A stretch of DNA of 6,097 nt from Helicobacter sp. (GCA_029264655.1 JARHZY010000138.1:1-6097), one strand, 5' to 3'; shown: positions 1 to 5,835, counted from the stretch's first letter. Notes: generated from the letters alone by a model not told the origin. A program made the numbers and translations.

Positions 1-78
1 ACTCAAAGGCGATATGACCCCACTTCAAGCAAAAAGATTCTTTGAGAGATATGATTTATTAATCCATCAACCAAATAC
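1..78 (+). repeat. Direct repeat, copy 1 (partner 1052-1129)
   Basis: Aligning this stretch with 1052-1129 without gaps gives 5 mismatches in 78 positions by hand count, about 94 % identity. Four of the five lie in one short patch (12-17), where the encoded residues are D-M-T versus E-F-A. Identity stops abruptly after position 78, where the codons for N-T are followed by different residues. The repeat may extend to the left of the window. It lies inside the two lipase-like paralogs in the same reading frame. Confidence 0.9.
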
Positions 79-322
79 AGATTCGGGCTTCTCTGCCACA
101 CTATTTAAAGACAAAACAACAAAACAATATACTTTAGCTATTCGTGACACAGAGCCAAATAATATGGGTGATATAGGAGCTGATGCAAAACTTGTTATAA
201 GTGGTATCCCTAAAAAACAATATTTTGATATGCTTTTATCTTATAATCAATGTATAGGTAAGATTCCTTTTTATGTAAATATAGATTCTAAAGAGTTTAT
301 AGAATCTAGAAAGGTAGTATAA
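2..322 (+). CDS. Lipase-like (class 3 type) protein, 5' end outside window, C-terminally short
   Basis: The reading frame is open from the first bases, and 106 residues are visible. The codons before the ATG at 14 (L-K-G-D) match the second copy at 837-1166 (L-K-G-E), so the true start lies upstream of the window and the ATG at 14 is probably internal. The visible part contains AKRFFERYDLLIHQPNT and then LAIRDTE. The latter resembles the strand-plus-RGT oxyanion-hole segment of class 3 lipases. From memory, Helicobacter carries a family of such proteins with an AIRGTE motif and a later GHSLGG nucleophile elbow. Here the Gly of RGT is Asp (codon 146-148), and the protein ends about 55 residues later with no GxSxG, so it is unlikely to be an active hydrolase. 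The stop codon directly abuts the start of the lipoprotein gene, which indicates cotranscription. The family assignment is inference; the coding call is firm because the duplicated copy conserves the same frame. Confidence 0.65.
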   Translation, partial: LKGDMTPLQAKRFFERYDLLIHQPNTDSGFSATLFKDKTTKQYTLAIRDTEPNNMGDIGADAKLVISGIPKKQYFDMLLSYNQCIGKIPFYVNIDSKEFIESRKVV

Positions 323-859
323 ATGAAAAAGTTTTTACATATTCTTCTATTATCTAGTGTTGCTTTGTTGTTTAATGGTTGTATTAGCGGTTGGGGATGG
401 CTTGTGCCATATAACTTGCAACCAAGTTATCATGAATTTAAAAAAATGTGTAAGCTTAATGAACTACCAAATAATGAAGAGAAGTATAATAAGATTCTAA
501 GTTATTTTGATTTGAGTTTGGATACACTAGATTGGGAAAAACTAAATGAGAAAATTTGGAAAATTCCAGAAGATAGTGGGGATTATAAAAAAGGAGTATT
601 TGAATATGCAACACAAACAGAATTGCAACAATTAAGTTCTCGAATAAATGGGCGAGTATATTTTTATAGCGATAAATCAGAAATTAGCCAGCACAATACC
701 AATGTAATGATATTACACATACTTTATTACACAAGACGCTATTTTCTAGATGGTAATGAAGGGAGTGGGTTTTATTGGAGTGAAGAAAGATTGGGTTGTG
801 ATAATGCAGATAATATGACACCAAAAGGAGCAAATAATGAACAATCAAGAACAGATTAA
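323..859 (+). CDS. Predicted lipoprotein, candidate partner/immunity protein
   Basis: The 178-residue product starts with a lipoprotein signal peptide: MKK, a hydrophobic core (residues 4-17), then a lipobox-like LFNGC with the lipidated Cys at 20. The -3 residue is Phe, slightly off the usual Leu. The rest is hydrophilic and rich in Tyr, Asn and Glu. It has no further membrane segment and two more cysteines (43 and 159) that could form a disulfide in the periplasm. The start is set by AGAAAGG at 308-314, eight bases before the ATG. That ATG follows directly after the stop of the preceding lipase-like gene, and the last 23 bases overlap the next lipase-like gene. I do not recognise a named family. 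Lipoproteins encoded next to secreted phospholipases are often immunity proteins, for example type VI lipase effector/immunity pairs. That role fits the context here but is inference. A structural lipoprotein of unknown function is the alternative. Confidence 0.8.
   Translation: MKKFLHILLLSSVALLFNGCISGWGWLVPYNLQPSYHEFKKMCKLNELPNNEEKYNKILSYFDLSLDTLDWEKLNEKIWKIPEDSGDYKKGVFEYATQTELQQLSSRINGRVYFYSDKSEISQHNTNVMILHILYYTRRYFLDGNEGSGFYWSEERLGCDNADNMTPKGANNEQSRTD
826..830 (+). promoter_or_regulatory. Shine-Dalgarno site for the second lipase-like gene
   Basis: AGGAG lies six bases before the ATG at 837, inside the last codons of the lipoprotein gene. It fixes this ATG as the start and shows that the two genes are translationally linked. 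The C-terminal dozen residues of the lipoprotein are therefore constrained by the downstream gene's start signals. Confidence 0.75.
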
Positions 860-1166
860 AAAATTAAAAGACAATGCAGAGTTAGCAATGGCTAGTTATG
901 GATATTTTCATTTTATAGGAAAAGAGTTTAAGAGCAAATATATTAAAAACACAAATAGAAAAGATAACCCAACTATAACTCTCCATGATATTTTAGATAT
1001 GACTTACAAAGAATATGAAGTTAAAGATACGGGTTGGATATTTGATGACGAACTCAAAGGCGAATTTGCCCCACTTCAAGCAAAAAGATTCTTTGAAAGA
1101 TATGATTTATTAATCCATCAACCAAATACAAAATCTTGCTTTGGTATTACTTTATTAAAAACTTAG
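837..1166 (+). CDS. Truncated lipase-like paralog (N-terminal part)
   Basis: The 109-residue product begins MNNQEQIKKLKDNAELAMAS, with no signal peptide. It contains the same AKRFFERYDLLIHQPNT block seen in the gene at the left edge of the window, at about residues 81-97. It stops at TAG (1164-1166) just after ITLLKT, at the position corresponding to the TLFKD segment of the first copy. The oxyanion-hole strand, nucleophile and remaining catalytic residues are therefore absent. Recognisable continuation of the family (ILAIRGT) occurs about 125 bp further on, in the same frame but behind several stops, so this is best read as the 5' end of a broken gene. It has a good ribosome binding site and overlaps the lipoprotein gene by 23 bp, so a short protein could still be made. 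It shows what the missing N-terminus of the left-edge copy probably looks like. Whether the short product has any function is unknown. Confidence 0.6.
   Translation: MNNQEQIKKLKDNAELAMASYGYFHFIGKEFKSKYIKNTNRKDNPTITLHDILDMTYKEYEVKDTGWIFDDELKGEFAPLQAKRFFERYDLLIHQPNTKSCFGITLLKT
1052..1129 (+). repeat. Direct repeat, copy 2 (partner 1-78)
   Basis: This is the second copy of the 78-bp stretch at the left edge. It encodes the same residues apart from the E-F-A patch. The offset is exactly 1051 bp with no indels, as expected for a tandem gene duplication or recent gene conversion within a paralog array. Confidence 0.9.
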
Positions 1167-1197
1167 ATAAAATTGATAAGTAGATAGGTATAAGAAA

Positions 1198-1403
1198 AGT
1201 GCTAGATAAAGATTCTCAAAATATATTAGCTATTCATAACATAGAATCTAAAAAGATAACTTATACTGCTAAATATAGACATTGAATGGATATTAGCCAT
1301 TCGTGGCACAGGATATAATGATACAAAAGATTTACAAGCAAATGTAAAATTGGCTTTAAGATATACCCACTAACGACAATGTAATAATATGCTAAAACTC
1401 TAA
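1198..1403 (+). pseudogene. Remnant of lipase-like gene, several frames with stops
   Basis: Two pieces of the lipase-like family can be read. The first (1205-1285) reads D-K-D-S-Q-N-I-L-A-I-H-N, recalling the KDKTTKQYTLAIRDTE part of the left-edge copy, and ends at TGA 1283-1285. The second, in another frame from 1290, reads ILAIRGT, then DTKDLQANVKLAL, stops at TAA 1371-1373, and resumes NNMLKL before TAA 1401-1403. An I-P-T tripeptide lies between, in a third frame (1363-1371). In the first copy the order is LAIRDTE, ADAKLVISGIP, YFDMLLSYNQ, so the order of pieces is kept. Both pieces carry the LAI strand, which suggests debris from more than one copy or an internal duplication. No functional product is expected. 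Confidence 0.6.
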
Positions 1404-1415
1404 AGACAATTAACT

Positions 1416-1453
1416 ATGCTTATTAAAAGAATGTTTAATATCTGCATAAGCAT
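1416..1453. other. Inverted repeat in the decayed region
   Basis: ATGCTTAT (1416-1423) and ATAAGCAT (1446-1453) are perfect 8-bp inverted copies separated by 22 bases, extendable by one G-U pair. No T-run follows, so it is not a standard intrinsic terminator. It could stabilise or end transcripts of the accessory operon, or be a chance pairing in AT-rich DNA. The rest of 1404-1655 has stops in all frames and holds nothing I can identify. Confidence 0.3.
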
Positions 1454-1664
1454 GGCAGCAACATACTTCTAGCATGATTATTACTATAAAAAATATCGAT
1501 AAACTTTTACTTATTTAAGTCGTTTAAAAAATAAAATAGAATGATAAAATGATACACAAACTTCCAATATCCCTACAAAATCTAGCTTACAATACTTTTT
1601 ATACAAAATAATTAGATAAACAAAAGCTACAGCAATACTTCACATAACACCCCATAAAATACTA

Positions 1665-1679
1665 TGCTATAATTATAAT
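1665..1679 (+). promoter_or_regulatory. Candidate promoter of aroA (extended -10)
   Basis: TG (1665-1666), one base, then TATAAT (1668-1673) forms an extended -10 element. A second TATAAT overlaps downstream at 1674-1679. There is no clear -35, which is normal for the housekeeping sigma factor of Helicobacter and Campylobacter. Transcription would begin near 1680, giving a leader of about 35-40 bases with AAAGGA (1706-1711) placed five bases before the aroA ATG. Confidence 0.6.
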
Positions 1680-1716
1680 CCAACTAAACAATATAACTTA
1701 ATTATAAAGGAATGAT

Positions 1717-3063
1717 ATGAATCTTACCATTATGCCAATACAACATGCAATACATACAGCAATAGATATTCTTGCAAGCGATAAATCCATATCCCATCGC
1801 GTTTGTATGTTTGCATTATTTGCGGATTCTGTATGCCGAGTAAAACATTTCTTGCGTGCAGAAGATACACAAAGAAGTCTTACAATCGCACAAAGCTTAG
1901 GACTTAATTATACTTTCCAACAAAATGGGGACTTACTGCTAACACCACCAAAATATGGCTTACAAACCCCAAATGATATTTTATATTGTGGAAATTCAGG
2001 CACTTCTATGCGGCTTTTTACAGGGTTAATAACAGGGGCAAATCTTTATGCAATTTTATGTGGTGATATATATTTACATGCACGTCCAATGGGACGCATA
2101 CTAAAGCCACTACGTTCAATAGGTGCAAATATTGCCGCACGCACACTATATGCTAAAGATAAGCAAGAAGAGCTTGCTCCACTTTGCATACTCCCAAACG
2201 CACAGAATCTAAAAGGATTTACCTATCATTCACAAATTGCATCCGCACAAGTTAAAAGTGCACTTATTTTAGCAGGATTGCAGGGCGTAGAAGATGCATA
2301 TTTTAGCGAATGCGCATTAAGTCGAGACCATACAGAAAACATGCTTTATGCATTGCAAAAACAACCATACCTACAAATACAAGACAATAGATTACATATC
2401 CAACCATTTAAAGCATTTAATATGCAAACCCCCCCACTCCACTCCTTTGACATATCAATCCCAAATGATCCATCATCTGCCTTTTTCTTTGCTGTTCTTG
2501 CAAGTATTATACCAAATACACATATAACATTGCAACGCGTCATGTTTAATAAAACGCGTATTGAAGCCTTTAGAATCCTAGAACAAATGGGTGCAAAGAT
2601 ATGCTACACAAATATCTCAAGCGACTATGAACAAGTTGCAGATATTACAATTGAAAGTGCAGAGCTGCACGCTGTAAATATTGAAGAAAACATTGCATGG
2701 CTTATTGATGAAATCCCAGCATTAAGTATTGCTTGCAGTGTGGCAAAAGGCACTTCAAAAATCCGCAATGCTGCTGAATTACGCGTAAAAGAAAGTGATA
2801 GAATAGCAGTTGTTTTGCAAGGGCTAAAAAGCTTTGGTATCCAAACAATTGAGTATGCTGATGGATTTGATATTATAGGCGGCACACTGCAAAAAGGAGT
2901 AGTAGATTCTAAAGGAGACCACCGCATTGCAATGAGTTTTGCTATTGCTGCATGTGTATGTGGCGGAACAATACTTGATAGTGCATGCATCCAAACTTCT
3001 TTTCCAAATTTTATAACACTTCTACAACAATTAACTACTATTAGGCAAACAGAATGCGTGTAA
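1717..3063 (+). CDS. aroA: 3-phosphoshikimate 1-carboxyvinyltransferase (EPSP synthase)
   Basis: AroA is the cytoplasmic enzyme that joins phosphoenolpyruvate to shikimate-3-phosphate, the sixth step of the shikimate pathway to chorismate. The 448 residues span both halves of the inside-out barrel. Visible motifs are SDKSISHR (21-28), CGNSGTSMRL (91-100), RPMGR (123-127), SAQVK (176-180), RDHTE (203-207), NKTR (278-281), DEIPALS with the catalytic Asp 331, LRVKESDR with Glu 359, and GDHRIAM (400-406). The length is slightly above E. coli (427 residues). SAQxK, RxHxE and NxxR are hallmarks of class II EPSP synthases, but the usual GDK is SDK. The start is supported by AAAGGA five bases upstream and by homology beginning within the first 20 residues. 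Its 3' end overlaps the next gene by 10 bp, so the two are probably one transcript. A C7 tract lies at 2429-2435 within the frame. No disruption is visible. Confidence 0.97.
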   Translation: MNLTIMPIQHAIHTAIDILASDKSISHRVCMFALFADSVCRVKHFLRAEDTQRSLTIAQSLGLNYTFQQNGDLLLTPPKYGLQTPNDILYCGNSGTSMRLFTGLITGANLYAILCGDIYLHARPMGRILKPLRSIGANIAARTLYAKDKQEELAPLCILPNAQNLKGFTYHSQIASAQVKSALILAGLQGVEDAYFSECALSRDHTENMLYALQKQPYLQIQDNRLHIQPFKAFNMQTPPLHSFDISIPNDPSSAFFFAVLASIIPNTHITLQRVMFNKTRIEAFRILEQMGAKICYTNISSDYEQVADITIESAELHAVNIEENIAWLIDEIPALSIACSVAKGTSKIRNAAELRVKESDRIAVVLQGLKSFGIQTIEYADGFDIIGGTLQKGVVDSKGDHRIAMSFAIAACVCGGTILDSACIQTSFPNFITLLQQLTTIRQTECV

Positions 3064-3566
3064 AAAATCCAAATATTACAGAATCTTATAATGCATGCCC
3101 AATACATTTTATAGTGCTGCCCAACAATAAACCACATACACATAATGTATTGTTGGCACAAACAGATACAACAATAGGTTTTCTTGCCAAAGATTCAATG
3201 CTAATTAACCGCAAAAAGGGGGCAAGTAACACAAAGCCACTCTTAATGGAAGTGGCAAATCTTGCTGCTATTATACACCGCACGCCAGTTTCTATACGTC
3301 CTTTTATACGACATGCAAAGCGTATCTCATATATTTTGCCAAACAATGCAAGTTTTCGTGTTATAGCAGAAGGATTGCATCATGATTTTTTGCAAGGCTT
3401 TACATGGCTTTACTCTTCATCTGCAAATCCAACAAAAGGTGCATTTTGCATGCAATTTGCTCAACAACAATGCGATGTTATAGTACTTGATAAACGCGGG
3501 CTTTTTGCAGCTAAAAGTAGCACTATTGTAAAAATAAGGCACGATAGAATAAAAAAAATACGTTAA
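3054..3566 (+). CDS. Sua5/YciO/YrdC (TsaC-type) family protein
   Basis: The 170-residue product resembles the YrdC/Sua5 fold. That family condenses threonine, bicarbonate and ATP into threonylcarbamoyl-AMP for the t6A modification of ANN-decoding tRNAs in the cytoplasm. Supporting segments in family order are LAQTDTTIGF (34-43; compare PTDTxYG), KKGASNTKPLL (54-64; compare KxRP..NPL), AKRISYILPNNASFRVI (88-104), SSSANPT (121-127; compare the TSAN motif) and SSTIVKI (155-161; compare STVVDL). It is shorter than E. coli TsaC (about 190 residues). The Arg of the KxR nucleotide-binding motif seems replaced or shifted, so enzyme activity is not certain. The family also includes YciO-type proteins of different role. 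The ATG lies inside the end of aroA with only a weak AGG upstream (3043-3045), which suggests translational coupling. The first ~30 residues precede the family core, but no other in-frame ATG occurs before residue 49. The gene ends near an A8 run (3551-3558). Confidence 0.83.
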   Translation: MRVKNPNITESYNACPIHFIVLPNNKPHTHNVLLAQTDTTIGFLAKDSMLINRKKGASNTKPLLMEVANLAAIIHRTPVSIRPFIRHAKRISYILPNNASFRVIAEGLHHDFLQGFTWLYSSSANPTKGAFCMQFAQQQCDVIVLDKRGLFAAKSSTIVKIRHDRIKKIR

Positions 3567-3890
3567 ATATGTTATAAAATAAGCTTAAAGATATACAGAA
3601 ATTTTTCTCAAATTTATGTTATTTTGTGTTAGAAAAAATCTATATCAAAAATTTTTGCAAAGCCATAGTAAATTTTATTATCCATTGTTGGCAAAAACAT
3701 TTTATCTTTAATCCCCCTACTCTCTCATAAATTAAAAAGTAGATACAAAAATATTCTCATTATGTTATTTACACAATGAAATATAATAATATTTCGCCTT
3801 AAGACAATAAAGAGAAATAATTGCACAATTACCACTATTATATAGCTTAATAAAAGATTCCTAAAAATACAACGAAGTAATTAAGAATTT
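3567..3890. other. AT-rich intergenic region with adjacent hairpins
   Basis: No open frame of note lies between the TsaC-type gene and the hslV promoter. Visible structure: the palindromes AGAAATTTTTCT (3597-3608) and CAAAAATTTTTG (3646-3657). There is also a stem CATTATGT/ACACAATG (3758-3765 with 3771-3778, one mismatch, five-base loop), directly followed by AAATAT/ATATTT (3779-3784 with 3789-3794, four-base loop). None has a GC-rich stem plus T-run, so no convincing terminator can be named. I see no CIRCE (HrcA) or HspR-type heat-shock operator upstream of hslV. Confidence 0.5.
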
Positions 3891-3893
3891 ATT

Positions 3894-3903
3894 ATAGTAT
3901 AAT
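3894..3903 (+). promoter_or_regulatory. Candidate promoter of hslV-hslU
   Basis: TATAAT at 3898-3903, preceded by ATAG and an AT-rich stretch, is the best -10 element in this gap. It would start transcription near 3910, about 35 bases before the hslV ATG, and the leader carries AAGGAA (3935-3940) as ribosome binding site. No -35 is evident. Confidence 0.55.
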
Positions 3904-3944
3904 AATATTTTGTTTTTATTTTTTAACAAACACAAAGGAAGAGT

Positions 3945-4493
3945 ATGTTTCATGCAACAACTATTTTAGGGTATGTCGGACAAAAAGATGGCAAACCTTA
4001 TGGTGTAATTGGTGGAGATGGGCAAGTAAGCCTTGGAAACTGCGTTATGAAAGGGAATGCGACAAAAATTCGCTCTCTTTATGGTGGCAAAATCTTAAGT
4101 GGGTTTGCAGGTAGCACTGCAGATGCATTTAGTCTTTTTGATATGTTTGAACGTATTTTAGAAGGTAAAAAAGGCGATTTATTAAAATCAGTTATGGAAT
4201 TTAGTAAAGAATGGCGTAAAGATAAATATTTGCGTCGTCTTGAAGCTATGATGATAGTCCTTAGTGCTACCCATATTTATGTTTTAAGTGGCACAGGTGA
4301 TGTTATAGAACCAGAAGATGGTAAAATCGCAGCAATTGGTAGCGGTGGTAACTTTGCCTTAAGTGCGGCACGTGCTTTAGATAAATTTGGTAACTTAGAA
4401 CCAAAAGATTTGGTTTTAGAATCTTTAAAGATTGCAGGAGAGATCTGCATTTACACAAATACAAATATTAAACTTTTGGAGATTACACAATGA
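3945..4493 (+). CDS. hslV: ATP-dependent protease HslVU, peptidase subunit HslV (ClpQ)
   Basis: HslV forms the double-hexamer peptidase of the cytoplasmic HslVU protease, an N-terminal threonine hydrolase related to proteasome beta subunits. The 182 residues begin MFHATTIL. The catalytic Thr corresponds to Thr 5, so a four-residue leader (M-F-H-A) must be removed, unlike E. coli where only Met precedes it. GGDGQVSLGN supplies Asp 25 and K-I-R supplies Lys 41, matching E. coli Asp17 and Lys33 (mature numbering) after a four-residue insertion. GSGG (132-135) supplies the conserved serine. FAGSTADAF, FSKEWR and the IYTNTNIKLLE end are all typical. The length fits the family (E. coli 176). AAGGAA four bases upstream supports this start. 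The stop overlaps the hslU start as ATGA, so the two subunits are made together. Confidence 0.98.
   Translation: MFHATTILGYVGQKDGKPYGVIGGDGQVSLGNCVMKGNATKIRSLYGGKILSGFAGSTADAFSLFDMFERILEGKKGDLLKSVMEFSKEWRKDKYLRRLEAMMIVLSATHIYVLSGTGDVIEPEDGKIAAIGSGGNFALSAARALDKFGNLEPKDLVLESLKIAGEICIYTNTNIKLLEITQ
4478..4481 (+). promoter_or_regulatory. Shine-Dalgarno site of hslU
   Basis: GGAG inside the last codons of hslV, eight bases before the hslU ATG at 4490. With the ATGA overlap it points to coupled translation of the two subunits. Confidence 0.65.
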
Positions 4494-5824
4494 GCGGAAT
4501 AATTACACAAACCCCTAGAGAGATTGTTTCTTATCTTGATGGCTATATTATCGGACAAAAAGAAGCAAAGAAAGCCGTTGCTATAGCATTACGCAATAGA
4601 TATAGACGTCTCAAATTACCAAAAGATATGCAAGATGAGGTAACACCAAAAAATATTCTTATGATAGGTTCTACAGGTGTTGGAAAAACCGAAATTGCAA
4701 GACGTATGGCAAAACTCATGGGATTGCCATTTGTCAAAGTTGAAGCAAGCAAATATACTGAAGTTGGCTTTGTTGGACGCGATGTAGAATCAATGGTGCG
4801 TGATTTAGTAAATGCAAGCATTAATCTTTTGCAAAATAAACAAAAAGAAGAATCTGCTGATAAAATTGAAGAATATATACTTGATAAAATCACACAAAAG
4901 CTATTGCCACCATTACCAGCGGGAGTTAATGAACAAAAAAAACAAGAATATGATATAAGCTTTGAGAAAATGAAGCAACGCGTAAAAAGTGGGGCTATGG
5001 ATGATACAAAAATTATGATTGAAATCATAAAACAAGAAGAAAAAATTGATGAAAGTTTGCCAGCTGAAATTATAAAAGTGCAAGAATCACTGATTAAAGC
5101 ATTAAATATGAAAGGTGATAAAATCAAAAAAGAAATCACAATTAAAGAAGCAAAAGAGCTATTATATCCAGAAGCACAAAATGCAATCTTAGATTCTGAT
5201 ATGATTAAAGCCGATGCATTGAAATTAGCAGAACAAAGTGGTATTATTTTTATTGATGAAATTGATAAAATTGCAGTAGCTTCAAAAGATTCTAGCAAAC
5301 AAGATCCAAGTAAAGAGGGTGTGCAACGCGACTTATTGCCAATTGTAGAGGGTAGTGTTGTGCAAACGCGTTATGGGCAAATCCGCACAGACCATATTTT
5401 ATTTATTGCAGCAGGAGCATTTCATTTTAGTAAGCCAAGCGATCTTATCCCTGAATTACAAGGTAGATTTCCATTACGCGTAGAGCTACAAGTATTAGAT
5501 GAAGAAGCACTCTATCAGATTCTTACACAAACTAAAAACTCTATTATAAGGCAGTATGAAGCATTACTTTCTGTTGAGGGTATTACATTGCGTTTTGAAG
5601 ATTCCGCCTTACGTGCATTAAGCAAACTATCATTCCATGCAAATGAAAAGACTGAAGATATTGGGGCAAGACGATTGCATACGACAATTGAACGCGTATT
5701 AGAAGATATTAGCTTTTGTGCAGAAGATTTTGCAGGCACTGAAGTTGTTATCACAGAAACCCTTGTAGAAGAAAAACTTAAAGATTTAGTAGAAAATGTA
5801 GATCTAGCACGTTATATTTTATAG
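4490..5824 (+). CDS. hslU: ATP-dependent protease HslVU, ATPase subunit HslU (ClpY)
   Basis: HslU is the hexameric AAA+ unfoldase that recognises substrates and threads them into HslV. The 444 residues match the usual length (E. coli 443). Domains in order: the N-terminal part with TPREIVSYLDGYIIGQ (8-23); Walker A GSTGVGKT (60-67); pore loop GFVGRD (93-98), with Phe where many members have Tyr; a charged I-domain (about 110-245); Walker B IIFIDEID (252-259); the sensor-1 region ILFIAAGAFH (303-312); PELQGRFPLR (321-330), with Arg 326 as putative arginine finger; and sensor 2 GARRLHT (392-398). The C-terminal RYIL is the tail that docks into HslV and activates it. All ATPase motifs are intact. 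The start is supported by GGAG eight bases upstream and by the ATGA overlap with hslV. A nested hairpin follows the stop codon. Confidence 0.98.
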   Translation: MSGIITQTPREIVSYLDGYIIGQKEAKKAVAIALRNRYRRLKLPKDMQDEVTPKNILMIGSTGVGKTEIARRMAKLMGLPFVKVEASKYTEVGFVGRDVESMVRDLVNASINLLQNKQKEESADKIEEYILDKITQKLLPPLPAGVNEQKKQEYDISFEKMKQRVKSGAMDDTKIMIEIIKQEEKIDESLPAEIIKVQESLIKALNMKGDKIKKEITIKEAKELLYPEAQNAILDSDMIKADALKLAEQSGIIFIDEIDKIAVASKDSSKQDPSKEGVQRDLLPIVEGSVVQTRYGQIRTDHILFIAAGAFHFSKPSDLIPELQGRFPLRVELQVLDEEALYQILTQTKNSIIRQYEALLSVEGITLRFEDSALRALSKLSFHANEKTEDIGARRLHTTIERVLEDISFCAEDFAGTEVVITETLVEEKLKDLVENVDLARYIL

Positions 5825-5835
5825 CTTAAAATATA

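Noticed and set aside
14..16. ATG at 14 as the true start of the left-edge gene
   Set aside because: AAAGG lies just upstream, but the codons before it match the second paralog in frame (L-K-G), so the gene continues beyond the window edge.
1551..1660. Small gene or RNA between the debris and the aroA promoter
   Set aside because: All frames are broken and no stable stem or promoter-terminator pair could be seen.
2346..3346. Long open frames on the minus strand opposite aroA and the TsaC-type gene
   Set aside because: They lie opposite well-recognised genes, have Cys/Ile-rich unnatural composition and no family features.
3566..3944. Heat-shock operator (CIRCE or HspR site) for hslVU
   Set aside because: I looked for TTAGCACTC/GAGTGCTAA and CTTGAGT/ACTCAAG inverted repeats and found none.
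4543..5754. Minus-strand open frames opposite hslU (251 and 79 residues)
   Set aside because: HslU is unmistakable on the plus strand. The Ser-rich minus-strand frames are antisense shadows of it.
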